DNA of 64,000 nucleotides from Zeaxanthinibacter enoshimensis (lineage in GTDB: Bacteria; Bacteroidota; Bacteroidia; Flavobacteriales; Flavobacteriaceae): contig NZ_SNYI01000003.1 of assembly GCF_004362865.1 (NCBI RefSeq), positions 496,001-560,000 on the forward strand, given 5' to 3'. The notes beneath the pieces were generated by a model. The model did no database searches, had not been told where the DNA came from, and saw only the letters and a program-made list of their open reading frames with translations. The translations under genes and the position numbers were made by a program. Of the stretch, positions 17,278 to 25,897 are shown piece after piece (the stretch's first letter is position 1; every line of letters begins with the position of its first letter).

Positions 17278-19299
17278 TTACTCTTTTTTATACTTATCAA
17301 ACCAGGCAAGGATGGCCGCCACTTTGGCGATCAGTTGGCTTGGTTTACCCGCAATACCATGCGAGGCCCCGGGTATACGGACCATAGCGCTTTCTACACC
17401 TTGTAATTTCAGAGCAGCATAGTATTGCTCAGATTCCGCGATCGGGGTCCTGTAATCTTCTTCCCCGGTAAGCAGCATCGTAGGGGTCGTAACATTCCCT
17501 ACATAGGAGAGAGGCGAACGCTTCATGTAGTGCTCGGGATCTTCCCAGGGTTTGGAAGGGAACCAATATTTACTGAAATATGCAGGGTTATCTGCATATA
17601 ATACGAAACTGTACCAATTGATCACCGGTTTGGCCACTACCGCTGCCCTGAAACGGTCTGTCTTACCAACAATCCAGGCGGTAAGTACTCCACCGCCGCT
17701 TCCACCGGTGACAAAGAGTTGTTCTTCATCCACATTTCCTTTCGCGATCACGGCATCTACACCGGAGATAAGATCCTCGTAGTCATGGTTAGGATAATCG
17801 TGGTGGATCAGGTTACCAAATTCTTCGCCATAGCTGGTACTTCCCCTGGGGTTGGTATAGAGCACCATGTACCCTGAAGCTGCGAACAACTGCAATTCTG
17901 CGGTAAATTCCGGTCCGTAACTGGCAAAAGGTCCGCCGTGGATCTCCAGGATAAGCGGGTATTTTTTAGCGGGGTCATAGTCCGGCGGGTATATCAACCA
18001 GCCCTGGACCTCTCTTTGATCAAAGGAAGATTTCCAGGTAAGTTCTTCTACTTTTCCCAGGTTGCGGTAAGAGAAAAGATCTTCGTTGACCCGGGTGATC
18101 CTGCGGGTGTTTTTACCATTAAATACTGCCAGGTCTGCAGGATGTTCGCTCCCGCCAAGGGTATAAGCCAGGGTGCCGTCTTCGGCTCCGGAGAAACTAC
18201 CGGAGCTGTAAGGTCTTCCTATAGACATTCCGCCAAGATTCTCCACAAGGGTACTGACCTTTCCATCAAGGGTGATATGTCCTACCTTGGTAATGCCCCG
18301 GTCTGTATATTGAAAATACAGGCCTTTCCCATTAGCCGCCCACTGGATATCTTCAATATCCCTGTCAAAATCTGCTGTGAGTAAACGGGGTTCACCTCCC
18401 TCCGCGCTCATCGTATAGAGCTGGCTGAGCTGGTACCCCTGGTAGCGGTCATCGAAACCTGTAAATGCAAGGGTTTTTCCGTCGGGAGAGAGTGCAGGGG
18501 AACGATCCGGTCCTTTCCTGCTGGTAATCGCCTTAACACTTCCATCGTTAAGGGTTAGTTCATAGATCTCACTGTTCAGGGGTTCTTCTTCATGCTCTTC
18601 ATGCAGGTTGGCCGAGAAGTATAATTTGGAACCGTCTTTTGACCAGACCGGGCTGCCATGGTCATATTCAGAATCGGTCAGCTGCCGGGGCGAGCCACCG
18701 TCAGCAGAGATGACAAAGATCTGGTCATTTCCTCCTTTCAGATAACCCTGGCCATCGCCGCGGTAATTCATCTCGTCGATATACTTTGGAGCGTCTGCCC
18801 AGCTGGCACCTTCCGGTTTTTCGGGCATGGTGATGATCGATTTTGATTTTTTCGGGACAAACATGGTAAATGCCAGTTGTTTGTCATCGTGAGACCAACT
18901 CACACCCGATGCGCTCCTGGGAGGATTCAGCAGGGTGTGAATTTCGCGTGTATCGAGCCACATCAGGTAAAGTTTGGTCTTATCGTCTTTCATATTGGAA
19001 CGGAAAACGATCTTTTTACCGTCATGCGACCAGCGAGGCGCAAAATCGCGTTGGTTTCCAGTGGTCAGCGGCCGGTTCTGACTACCGTCAGCATTCACCA
19101 TCCAGAGGTTAGACAGGTTTTTGTCGGTCATAATATCCTTGAAATTTCGGACGTAAATGATCCGTTCTCCATCCGGGGAAACCTGGGGATCAGAAATGTA
19201 TTCCAGGTCAAAGATGTCGAGCAGCTCCATGGGGCTCTTTTTTTGGGACCAGCCGGATAGTGTCACGGCCAGGAATAGGAGCAGGTAAATATTTCTCAT
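17278..19299 (-). CDS. Exported S9-family prolyl oligopeptidase-type peptidase
   Basis: 673 residues. Signal peptide ending LSGWSQ. Residues 25-400 form a WD40/PD40-type beta-propeller (repeats such as DPQVSPDGERIIYVRN, FAPRWSHDGKKIVFRS, RSPALSPDGKTLAFTG). Residues 420-673 form the alpha/beta hydrolase peptidase: GGSGGGVLTAW with nucleophile Ser534, Asp in TGEEDYRTPI and His in PGASHGI. It cleaves short or proline-containing peptides in the periplasm. Monocistronic. Confidence 0.95.
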   Translation of the reverse strand: MRNIYLLLFLAVTLSGWSQKKSPMELLDIFDLEYISDPQVSPDGERIIYVRNFKDIMTDKNLSNLWMVNADGSQNRPLTTGNQRDFAPRWSHDGKKIVFRSNMKDDKTKLYLMWLDTREIHTLLNPPRSASGVSWSHDDKQLAFTMFVPKKSKSIITMPEKPEGASWADAPKYIDEMNYRGDGQGYLKGGNDQIFVISADGGSPRQLTDSEYDHGSPVWSKDGSKLYFSANLHEEHEEEPLNSEIYELTLNDGSVKAITSRKGPDRSPALSPDGKTLAFTGFDDRYQGYQLSQLYTMSAEGGEPRLLTADFDRDIEDIQWAANGKGLYFQYTDRGITKVGHITLDGKVSTLVENLGGMSIGRPYSSGSFSGAEDGTLAYTLGGSEHPADLAVFNGKNTRRITRVNEDLFSYRNLGKVEELTWKSSFDQREVQGWLIYPPDYDPAKKYPLILEIHGGPFASYGPEFTAELQLFAASGYMVLYTNPRGSTSYGEEFGNLIHHDYPNHDYEDLISGVDAVIAKGNVDEEQLFVTGGSGGGVLTAWIVGKTDRFRAAVVAKPVINWYSFVLYADNPAYFSKYWFPSKPWEDPEHYMKRSPLSYVGNVTTPTMLLTGEEDYRTPIAESEQYYAALKLQGVESAMVRIPGASHGIAGKPSQLIAKVAAILAWFDKYKKE

Positions 19300-19394
19300 G
19301 TTCAGGTTTTTGAATTCCTGCCTAAGATATTAAAGAAATCAGAAAAAGGGATAGGAGATATCGACGTTTTGCCGGACAAATTATTCCTGAATGA

Positions 19395-19444
19395 CCGATG
19401 CCCCGGGCTGGCCGGGGCATCGGGTACCTTCCCGAGCGGGAAGG
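19395..19444. repeat. Two adjacent GC-rich hairpins
   Basis: First hairpin CCGATGCCCCGG-GCTGG-CCGGGGCATCGG (perfect 12-bp stem, 19395-19423). Second CCTTCCCG-AG-CGGGAAGG (19427-19444). They lie downstream of the 19482 gene and have no T-run, so they are not a standard terminator; REP-like or RNA-stabilising elements are possible. Confidence 0.6.
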
Positions 19445-19481
19445 CAAAGGAAGGTTGGTCTGAATATTATAAGTATACGTT

Positions 19482-20246
19482 CTACTGCCTGCTGGCTGCA
19501 GTGACCTTGGGGCCAAGACCGCTCAGGTCCGGTCGATAAACCCACAATTCTTCGTGGGTGCCTTCTACCGAGTCTTCTACCTCTTTCAGGAACTTCATAA
19601 AACTACCTTCTCCATGTACAGTCTCAAAATCCTGTGGGAAAGTATCCGGCCTGGACATGTAATTCATATTCCCAAAAAAATCTACCCATGCCAGGTCCTG
19701 GCCTTCCAGGTTAGAAAGTTCATTTACATATACACCGTATGGTTCATCCGGGTACTTCTCCATATAAAGTTTCTGGACCTTTTTGACGATTTCAATAGCC
19801 TGCATCCCTTTAAAAGGCTTTATATCCATAACAAACACAAGGAGGTTGTCTATATCAAAGTCTGCCGGAAAGTTGGAGTATTCAGGGTGAAAGCGCCAGT
19901 AATCCACACGACCTACAGTTTCCGCAAAGGGTGCGATCTTCTGGTTCCAGTGATCATTGTGCTCTTTTTCCGGTTGAATGGGGGTATCCATTGCAGACCA
20001 GGTGGTGGGTCCCATTACCCACATATAACGACCAGCATTCTTACCGCTAGAAACCCAGTACACCCGTGCGCCGTTCCCTCCATCAGCGTGAAATTTCTTA
20101 TTGTGTTCGGCCAGCCCCTGCTCAAATTGCACGATCTTCCCTGGTAACGGGGTCAGTTGCAGGTTGGTGATCACAGGATAATCCGTGCTTCCCTGGGAAA
20201 CTGCCATAAGCGGCAAAAGGAATAGTAGAAAGATAAGATTTTTCAT
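19482..20246 (-). CDS. Exported tandem ferredoxin-fold (ABM/EthD-like) protein
   Basis: 254 residues. Signal peptide LIFLLFLLPLMAVSQG. Two similar halves, each starting with a strand and a long helix: PLPGKIVQFEQGLAEHNKKF (about 33-52), then KPFKGMQAIEIVKKVQKLYM (about 139-158), as in a fused dimer of antibiotic-biosynthesis-monooxygenase-like domains. No cofactor site can be named. Last gene of a six-gene operon. It has the same length and layout as the product of 22400-23164, so the two are distant paralogues. Confidence 0.7.
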   Translation of the reverse strand: MKNLIFLLFLLPLMAVSQGSTDYPVITNLQLTPLPGKIVQFEQGLAEHNKKFHADGGNGARVYWVSSGKNAGRYMWVMGPTTWSAMDTPIQPEKEHNDHWNQKIAPFAETVGRVDYWRFHPEYSNFPADFDIDNLLVFVMDIKPFKGMQAIEIVKKVQKLYMEKYPDEPYGVYVNELSNLEGQDLAWVDFFGNMNYMSRPDTFPQDFETVHGEGSFMKFLKEVEDSVEGTHEELWVYRPDLSGLGPKVTAASRQ

Positions 20247-20269
20247 AATTGGTATCTTTTAGTTAAATG

Positions 20270-21325
20270 TTATTTATAGGCAATCGCTGCACTGCTGGGA
20301 CCGGTCAGGGGTATCAGGGTAGTTTTCCGGAAACCGGCTTCCCTGGTCCAGCGCGTAAAATCTTCTTCGGTGTAATCTGCACCATCAGCGGTCTCGATCA
20401 ACATGTTCAGGGACATTAATAACCCAAAGCTGTTTTTTCGGCGCTGGTTGTCGATAACGTTCTCTATCGCCACGAATGCCCCCCCTTCCGGCAAAGCATC
20501 ATAGGCTTTGCGGATCAGGAGTTTTTTATCGGCAATACCCCAGTCGTGCAGGATGTTACCCATGGCGATGATATCAGCCTTTGGGAAATCGTCCTTAAAG
20601 AAGTCCCCTGCCCGCACTTCTACCCGTGGCAGGCAGTCTATCCTTTCCATGTTCTCTTTCGCTATACGGGCTACCTTTGGCAGGTCAAAAGTGATGCATT
20701 TCATATGGGGATGCTGAATAGCGACCTGAGCCGACAAGAATCCCCCGGCTCCACCGATATCACAAAAGGTATTGTAGTTCGAAAAATCGAACCGGTTACA
20801 AAATGCCATGAAATTACCCATCTGGAAGCCTCCCATAGCACTGACGAATTCACGCAAACGGTCTTCGTCTTCGTAGAGCGTTTCAAAGAATGGTTTTTCA
20901 CCCTGGGCAGTTTCATTCTGCGGATCCCCGGTTTTAAGCGCCTGCTCCAGGTGCACCCAGAAAGGATATAACCGGTTATTTGCCATCTCCAGCATTCCGC
21001 CGATATAACTCCTTTTATGTTTATCCAGGAAGGCGTCTGTATCTGCCGTATTACTGTAAAGGGCATTTTCCTTTAAACCTTCTCTTTCAAGAAATCCGAG
21101 TGACACCAGAGCATCCAGGAAGTCGTAGACTGCCCTGGGATGCAGATGTAATTTCTTCTGGATCTTATGCGCAGGGACTTTCCCCTTAGAGAGATAGGTA
21201 AATAGTTCCAGTTTTACCGCGGTAAGCAATACTTTGGAGGCCCAGAAAGCCATCCCTGTCTCCATGATCTTTGCCGGGTTGGGCGCCTGCCTTGTTTCGG
21301 CTTTTTTTTTGGTAAGTACCTTCAT
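20270..21325 (-). CDS. SAM-dependent O-methyltransferase (family 2)
   Basis: 351 residues, cytoplasmic. N-terminal winged-helix dimerisation domain (MAFWASKVLLTAVKLELFTY, LHPRAVYDFLDALVSLGFL), then the methyltransferase fold with SAM motif FCDIGGAGGFLSA and the catalytic-region NILHDWGIADKK. This is the plant/polyketide type of small-molecule O-methyltransferase (CrtF, acetylserotonin-type), acting on a hydroxyl of an aromatic or isoprenoid molecule. It is the only gene of the operon whose product lacks an export signal. Confidence 0.92.
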   Translation of the reverse strand: MKVLTKKKAETRQAPNPAKIMETGMAFWASKVLLTAVKLELFTYLSKGKVPAHKIQKKLHLHPRAVYDFLDALVSLGFLEREGLKENALYSNTADTDAFLDKHKRSYIGGMLEMANNRLYPFWVHLEQALKTGDPQNETAQGEKPFFETLYEDEDRLREFVSAMGGFQMGNFMAFCNRFDFSNYNTFCDIGGAGGFLSAQVAIQHPHMKCITFDLPKVARIAKENMERIDCLPRVEVRAGDFFKDDFPKADIIAMGNILHDWGIADKKLLIRKAYDALPEGGAFVAIENVIDNQRRKNSFGLLMSLNMLIETADGADYTEEDFTRWTREAGFRKTTLIPLTGPSSAAIAYK

Positions 21326-21339
21326 CGGAACAGCAGCGA

Positions 21340-21855
21340 TTAATTGTTCATTTCTTCTGCGGCAGCTTTGTCGGCTGCGATCTTGTTCATGATCCTTATG
21401 AGCCCCGCGGTGTCATAGTAGGCGTGTTCTTCCACGACCTTCCCGTCTTTGAATTCGAGCGTAACATGTACAGGAACCACCAGGGAAGTATCCTTCTCTT
21501 TAAAAGTGGCTTCCCAATTACCCCAGAAATTCACCCATCTCTCATCTTTATCATCAATGATCATTTCATAATACTGATCGTTATCCTGGAAGCCGTAACT
21601 CTGGTAACCGGCAGTGCCTTCCTGAAAACTTTTAACGAAGTCAGAAGCCGAGATGGCACGGGTACTATTGTGGTAGATCTTTGCCGTATCGGCGTAATGG
21701 GCTTGCATGGCCTTCCAATCGCCTTTCTCATAATCCCCGATCAGGGCTTTGGTCTGGTCTATTTCAGGTGAGGAAGAAAAATAACGATCAGGCTTTTCTT
21801 CCTTGCAACCCCATAAAAGGAGAAGCGATAATACTAGAACACTTAAAGTTTTCAT
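21340..21855 (-). CDS. SnoaL/NTF2-like lipoprotein
   Basis: 171 residues from ATG 21855 (the frame continues to a GTG at 21891, which would overlap the cupin gene). Lipobox LLLLWGCKEE. The domain from about residue 30 has the NTF2-like pattern: ALIGDYEKGDWKAMQAHYAD, TAKIYHNSTRAISASDFVKS, then four strands (RWVNFWGNWEATF, VVPVHVTLEFKDGKVVEEHA). SnoaL-like folds act as cyclases or binding proteins; here it is exported and membrane-anchored. 4 nt after the cupin gene, 14 nt before the methyltransferase gene. Confidence 0.85.
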   Translation of the reverse strand: MKTLSVLVLSLLLLWGCKEEKPDRYFSSSPEIDQTKALIGDYEKGDWKAMQAHYADTAKIYHNSTRAISASDFVKSFQEGTAGYQSYGFQDNDQYYEMIIDDKDERWVNFWGNWEATFKEKDTSLVVPVHVTLEFKDGKVVEEHAYYDTAGLIRIMNKIAADKAAAEEMNN

Positions 21856-21859
21856 ATGT

Positions 21860-22258
21860 TTAGTTTTTAGGTTTGTGCATTTTATGGTCACAGGATTTCA
21901 GTTCCACCAGGATAAGCTCCATGGGTTCACTGCCATTGTTCTGGGGAAGGTGGGTGGCTTCCGGTGTGAACATGGCCGTCCCCGCTTTATTCTTGTCCTC
22001 TATCATACTCCCATCAGGTAAGGTCATCATCCCATTGCTTTCCGTAAGCATTACGGCTACTGCATCCGGATGCTGGTGCATGACCGATTTCTCGCCCGGG
22101 CCATATTTTATCCTCAGTACCCGGACCTGGTCGTTCTCGAATTCTACAGAGTAGTGCTCAGGATCTGCCTCTACCGCATCCTGTGCCTGTATTTCCGGTG
22201 TCCAGAATCCGATTAAGCACAGCAACACACCCGGCAGTGCGAATTTTAATGTTCTCAT
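21860..22258 (-). CDS. Exported single-domain cupin
   Basis: 132 residues. Signal peptide ending TPEIQAQ. Cupin motif 1 HQHPDAVAVMLTESNGMMTL with two histidines, and motif 2 around AGTAMFTPEATHLPQNNG. The metal-ligand set is partial (HxH-type plus a later His), so a metal enzyme or a pure binding protein are both possible. Starts after a 141-nt gap holding a strong hairpin. Confidence 0.85.
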   Translation of the reverse strand: MRTLKFALPGVLLCLIGFWTPEIQAQDAVEADPEHYSVEFENDQVRVLRIKYGPGEKSVMHQHPDAVAVMLTESNGMMTLPDGSMIEDKNKAGTAMFTPEATHLPQNNGSEPMELILVELKSCDHKMHKPKN

Positions 22259-22303
22259 AGTGTAGTTTGATTAAAAATTAAATAGTGAGCATTACACTTT
22301 ATT

Positions 22304-22367
22304 TCACCTGGAAAACCTTCCCGGGATAGCAGAGCCATGGTCGGCAGCTCAAGCTATTCCCAGGTGA
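22304..22367. repeat. Nested inverted repeats inside the 19.5-23.7 kb operon
   Basis: Outer arms TCACCTGG (22304-22311) and CCAGGTGA (22360-22367), inner arms GGGATAGC and GCTATTCCC (one bulge), innermost GAGC and GCTC. The outer and inner stems share bases and cannot both form fully. It lies in the leader of the cupin gene. No T-run, so it may be an attenuator, a processing site or an RNA-stability element. Confidence 0.5.
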
Positions 22368-22399
22368 TTTGCTTCTCCAGGTAAATAAAGAGGTCTGAC

Positions 22400-23164
22400 T
22401 TATTGTTTAGGACTATAGGCCAGGTCTGAACGCATTGTTCCGGTTACAACTTCCATTCCGCTCATATACTGGCTCATCTCGTCAAACAAGGGTTTGGCCT
22501 CTTCTCCCAACAAGCTGCGATTGGCTACGGCCTGTTGTTCGTAGCTCAGGGCATCCTTGGCGGCAATGGCAACCAGGAAATAGTCTTCCGGCGCACCAAA
22601 ACCACTCCGGTAAACCCGGTAGCTTACCTTAGATCCTTTATCCTGGTAGAGCTTCTTGATTTTTTTGAAGTTTTCGGCTAATTTCCCACGATTAGCAGGA
22701 GTAGTATAGACATAATAGAACTTCCGGAAATCCTGCCCCTCGGGGGTCTGGTTGATTCCTTCTGGCATATAGGTGAGTTTTTTATCCAGGTGGATGACGT
22801 AATCAAAATGCTTGTCGTAATAGTCGTTCATCTCGCTGAAGAGACTGCCCATCTTGTCTGAACCCATCTTCTCTGCCAGGGAGGCAAATACGGGCCGGTC
22901 CAGGGAAGCCATATTGTCTATTTGTCCCACATAGAGATAACGGTAATCATCGGTCTGGGTTGTGATCCACTGCTCGTCCTGGATATTATGAGCTTTGAGC
23001 TCGCTGACAAGTTTCTTATTAACATTTTCATACTTGTTCACCATGGCTGGTTTTACATGGTCTTCGTGAACCCAGAAACTCTGGTAATCGGCATCTGATT
23101 GCCCCTGCATTAATGTTGAGGAGAGAAAAAGGAGGGCTAATAAAAGTCTGAATGGTGTTCTCAT
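22400..23164 (-). CDS. Exported tandem ferredoxin-fold (ABM/EthD-like) protein
   Basis: 254 residues. Signal peptide LLLALLFLSSTLMQGQS. Two internal halves with the same layout: HEDHVKPAMVNKYENVNKKL (about residue 33) and TTPANRGKLAENFKKIKKLY (about 149), each followed by a strand such as YRYLYVGQ or EDYFLVAI. Fused-dimer alpha/beta-barrel architecture; the second half of the 19482 gene looks alike. No active-site residues can be assigned. Second gene of the operon. Confidence 0.7.
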   Translation of the reverse strand: MRTPFRLLLALLFLSSTLMQGQSDADYQSFWVHEDHVKPAMVNKYENVNKKLVSELKAHNIQDEQWITTQTDDYRYLYVGQIDNMASLDRPVFASLAEKMGSDKMGSLFSEMNDYYDKHFDYVIHLDKKLTYMPEGINQTPEGQDFRKFYYVYTTPANRGKLAENFKKIKKLYQDKGSKVSYRVYRSGFGAPEDYFLVAIAAKDALSYEQQAVANRSLLGEEAKPLFDEMSQYMSGMEVVTGTMRSDLAYSPKQ

Positions 23165-23207
23165 GATCTTGAATGTTTATTAATTAGTTATCTGTTATTA
23201 TTGGTAT

Positions 23208-23738
23208 TTATTCCAGCATTGGCGGGGTAAGGGTATACCCCAGTTGCTGCAGTAATTCTAATTCATTGTAATAGACCTGTTCTTCTGTCATTCTCCCATT
23301 AGGGTCAAATCGTATCCAGGAAATGCCGGATACATTGATCTTTTTGCCGGTCGCAGGTGTTTCCCCGAATACTCCGGTATTGGTTCCTTCTGCTTTCCAT
23401 TCTACGATCCTGTCCCGGTCTTTGCCGGCCAGGCCGGTGATCTTTATTTCCAGGTCTGGAAAGCCTTTAAAAAAGACCTGCATATTAGACTGCAGTTCCC
23501 GCTGGGTTGAGCTCACCCTGATGCCATTCATACTTCTTTTAAAACCGGAACTGGTCAATTCTTTCAGGAGCAGTGTATCCTTAAGATTCCAGCTTTTTTC
23601 CACATAGGCCCTCAACGTATGTTGCACAATACTGTCCTGTGGCTGCTCACTTGCGAATTCATCGCGGTTATTTTCCCCTGAACCACAGCAATACAGGAAA
23701 CAGCCCATCCAAATAGCTAATCCTCTGGCGATTTTCAT
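23208..23738 (-). CDS. SnoaL-like ester cyclase-type lipoprotein
   Basis: 176 residues. Lipobox FLYCCGSG. The domain matches the SnoaL-like polyketide cyclase pattern: LRAYVEKSWNLKDTLLLKEL, QVFFKGFPDLEIKITGL, then RIVEWKAEGTNTGVFGETPA, GKKINVSGISWIRFD and GRMTEEQVYYNELELLQQLG. The phrase ATGKKI...G is very typical of SnoaL-like proteins. First gene of the operon, divergent from the TPR histidine kinase gene. Confidence 0.9.
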   Translation of the reverse strand: MKIARGLAIWMGCFLYCCGSGENNRDEFASEQPQDSIVQHTLRAYVEKSWNLKDTLLLKELTSSGFKRSMNGIRVSSTQRELQSNMQVFFKGFPDLEIKITGLAGKDRDRIVEWKAEGTNTGVFGETPATGKKINVSGISWIRFDPNGRMTEEQVYYNELELLQQLGYTLTPPMLE

Positions 23739-23933
23739 TGTAAACGGTTATATGTATCGTTCTGAGCCTTCCCGCACCGCTAAGCAATAACATTCATAAC
23801 TCTGCTTAAAGATGCATTGGACGAACCGTATCTAATTATGTCCGAAGCATTTAAAAAACTTATCGGGGCCGGAGGAATCAAGATATTTTGTATCTTACTT
23901 ATCCTCATTTCCCCCGGTGAGCAATCAACCGAA

Positions 23934-25895
23934 ATGAGAACACTTACTGTAAATCGTTGTATCCTGTTATTCCTGGGCCTTATAATCGGTATTCAGGGAA
24001 TGGCTCAGCTTGTAGATCCGGACCGGAAACCGGTATACCAAAGAGTGTTCACCGAAACGGATAATTTTGGTCCTTCTTACCTTGAAAGCCTTGAAGCTGC
24101 GCTGTCTGCGCCGATCACCGACTCTGTCCGTACCCTTATCCTTTACGACCTCGCTTATTACTGGCACAGCAGGAACCTGAAGAAGGCTTTGCAATTTTCA
24201 GAATTGGGAATCAGCCGTTCCATCCGGCAAAAGGATACGGTATGGAAAGCTAAATTCCAGGGGGTAATGGCTGCTGTTCTTCTCAGGATGGAAGCCCTGG
24301 ACGAGGCTATGATCATATTGAGAGAAGCAGCCCAGGTGTTACCAGAGTCCGAAAAACCATTCCTCTATACCCAGATGGGCTACGTCTACGAGCGAAAAGG
24401 TAAGTTAGACCTGGCGACGGATTACGCTTTAAAAACTCTTGAACTGGGAAATCAGCTAGGGGATGAACGCGCTATGGCAGTCGCCTACAGCGATCTCAGC
24501 AATATTTTTTGGAAACAACAGAAATATGAACAGGCACTCCGGTACGGGCTGGAATCGGTCAGCCTGTTTGAATCCAGGGGACTGCAGGACCTCGATTACG
24601 ATTTTACCCTGTACGTGGTCGGTAATAGTTATCTGGCGCTTGGTGACCGCGAACAGGCACGCAATTATTACGAGCATGCCATAGCCATCGGGGAACGATA
24701 CGGGTTCTTTAACAACCTGAGTGATGTATATATTTCCATGGTCGATCTCTATTCCCTCTCCAATAATTACGAGCAAGCTGAGCTCTCAGGTGTAAAGGCG
24801 CTGGAATATGCCAACCTGCTAGACAACAATTTTATGGTGATGCGCTGCTACCTCGCAATAGGGAAGATGCAGAATTTACAGGGAAAATATATTTCCGCCA
24901 TAGAAAGCCTGGAAAAATGCATACAGGTAGCCACCATAGACTTTCACGATTCTTACTACCTCTCCCACGCTTATGAGGCTCTCGGGAGGTCTTATGCGGG
25001 TAATCACCAGTACCAGGAAGCCTATGCTGCACTGGAGATGTATGACAAGTACAAGAACGAAGTATTCACGGCCGAAGCGGATAACAGGACCTCTGTGCTG
25101 CAAACTGAATATAAACTTGCCGAGAAAGAGTCGACCATCCAGGAACAACAATACAGGTTGCAGAGGCAACAGGCACGCCAGACCCTGATCATCATCGTGG
25201 CAATACTGTTGTTTTTATTCCTGTTGTTACTTTACAAATCGGTCAAGAGCAACAGCCGGAAAAATCGCTTACTGCAGCAACAGAACCGGGAAAAGGAATT
25301 TTTACTCAAGGAAATCCATCACCGGGTCAAAAATAACCTCGAGATCATCTCCAGTCTTCTTTCCCTGCAATCGGCCAAAATAAACGATCCTAAGATCGCT
25401 GAAGCTATGGATAAAAGTCAGCAACGGGTGCACAGCATGAGTCTGATCCATCAAAAACTTTATAAAGGGAAAAGTCTTTCCTCCATAGAAATGAAAGAGT
25501 ATTTTGAAAACCTGGGCGAGCATATTGTGAACACCCACGGGGCAGATGGCAGGGTGCGTGTCATGTGCAAGATGGAACCACATGAACTTCATATAGACCT
25601 GGCAATCCCTATAGGTCTGATCGTTAATGAATTACTGACAAACTCATTAAAATATGCATTTCCGGGTAACAGGCCCGGAATCATAGTGATATCCCTGCAA
25701 CAGATAGAAGGAATCGTCTACCTGGAGATTTCTGATAACGGAATAGGTAAAAGCACCCATACCCCGAATACAGGAACGGGATTTGGTACCCAGCTGATCG
25801 AGTTACTCACCCGGCAACTGGATGGAAAAATGCGGCTTAACCAAAGGCCGGGAACCTCATTTACATTCGAATTCAACCCACCAAAAGCAGCTTAA
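23934..25895 (+). CDS. TPR sensor histidine kinase (HisKA_2 type)
   Basis: About 653 residues. ATG 23934 gives a signal sequence (RCILLFLGLIIGIQGMAQ); the frame is open to 23817 but that part fits poorly. Extracytoplasmic TPR array about residues 60-400 (FQGVMAAVLLRMEALDEAMI, ALRYGLESVSLFESRG and others), membrane helix about 430-448 (LIIIVAILLFLFLLLLY), then the HisKA_2 box KEIHHRVKNNLEIISSLLSL with the phosphorylated His at about 462, and HATPase motifs NELLTNSLKYAF and ISDNGIG. TPR ligands are peptides or proteins. 2 nt before its regulator gene. Confidence 0.93.
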   Translation: MRTLTVNRCILLFLGLIIGIQGMAQLVDPDRKPVYQRVFTETDNFGPSYLESLEAALSAPITDSVRTLILYDLAYYWHSRNLKKALQFSELGISRSIRQKDTVWKAKFQGVMAAVLLRMEALDEAMIILREAAQVLPESEKPFLYTQMGYVYERKGKLDLATDYALKTLELGNQLGDERAMAVAYSDLSNIFWKQQKYEQALRYGLESVSLFESRGLQDLDYDFTLYVVGNSYLALGDREQARNYYEHAIAIGERYGFFNNLSDVYISMVDLYSLSNNYEQAELSGVKALEYANLLDNNFMVMRCYLAIGKMQNLQGKYISAIESLEKCIQVATIDFHDSYYLSHAYEALGRSYAGNHQYQEAYAALEMYDKYKNEVFTAEADNRTSVLQTEYKLAEKESTIQEQQYRLQRQQARQTLIIIVAILLFLFLLLLYKSVKSNSRKNRLLQQQNREKEFLLKEIHHRVKNNLEIISSLLSLQSAKINDPKIAEAMDKSQQRVHSMSLIHQKLYKGKSLSSIEMKEYFENLGEHIVNTHGADGRVRVMCKMEPHELHIDLAIPIGLIVNELLTNSLKYAFPGNRPGIIVISLQQIEGIVYLEISDNGIGKSTHTPNTGTGFGTQLIELLTRQLDGKMRLNQRPGTSFTFEFNPPKAA

Positions 25896-25897
25896 TC

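Noticed and set aside
20270-21325. Arsenite methyltransferase for the TIGR04283 gene
   Set aside because: The N-terminal winged helix and motifs are those of family-2 O-methyltransferases; the conserved ArsM cysteines are absent.
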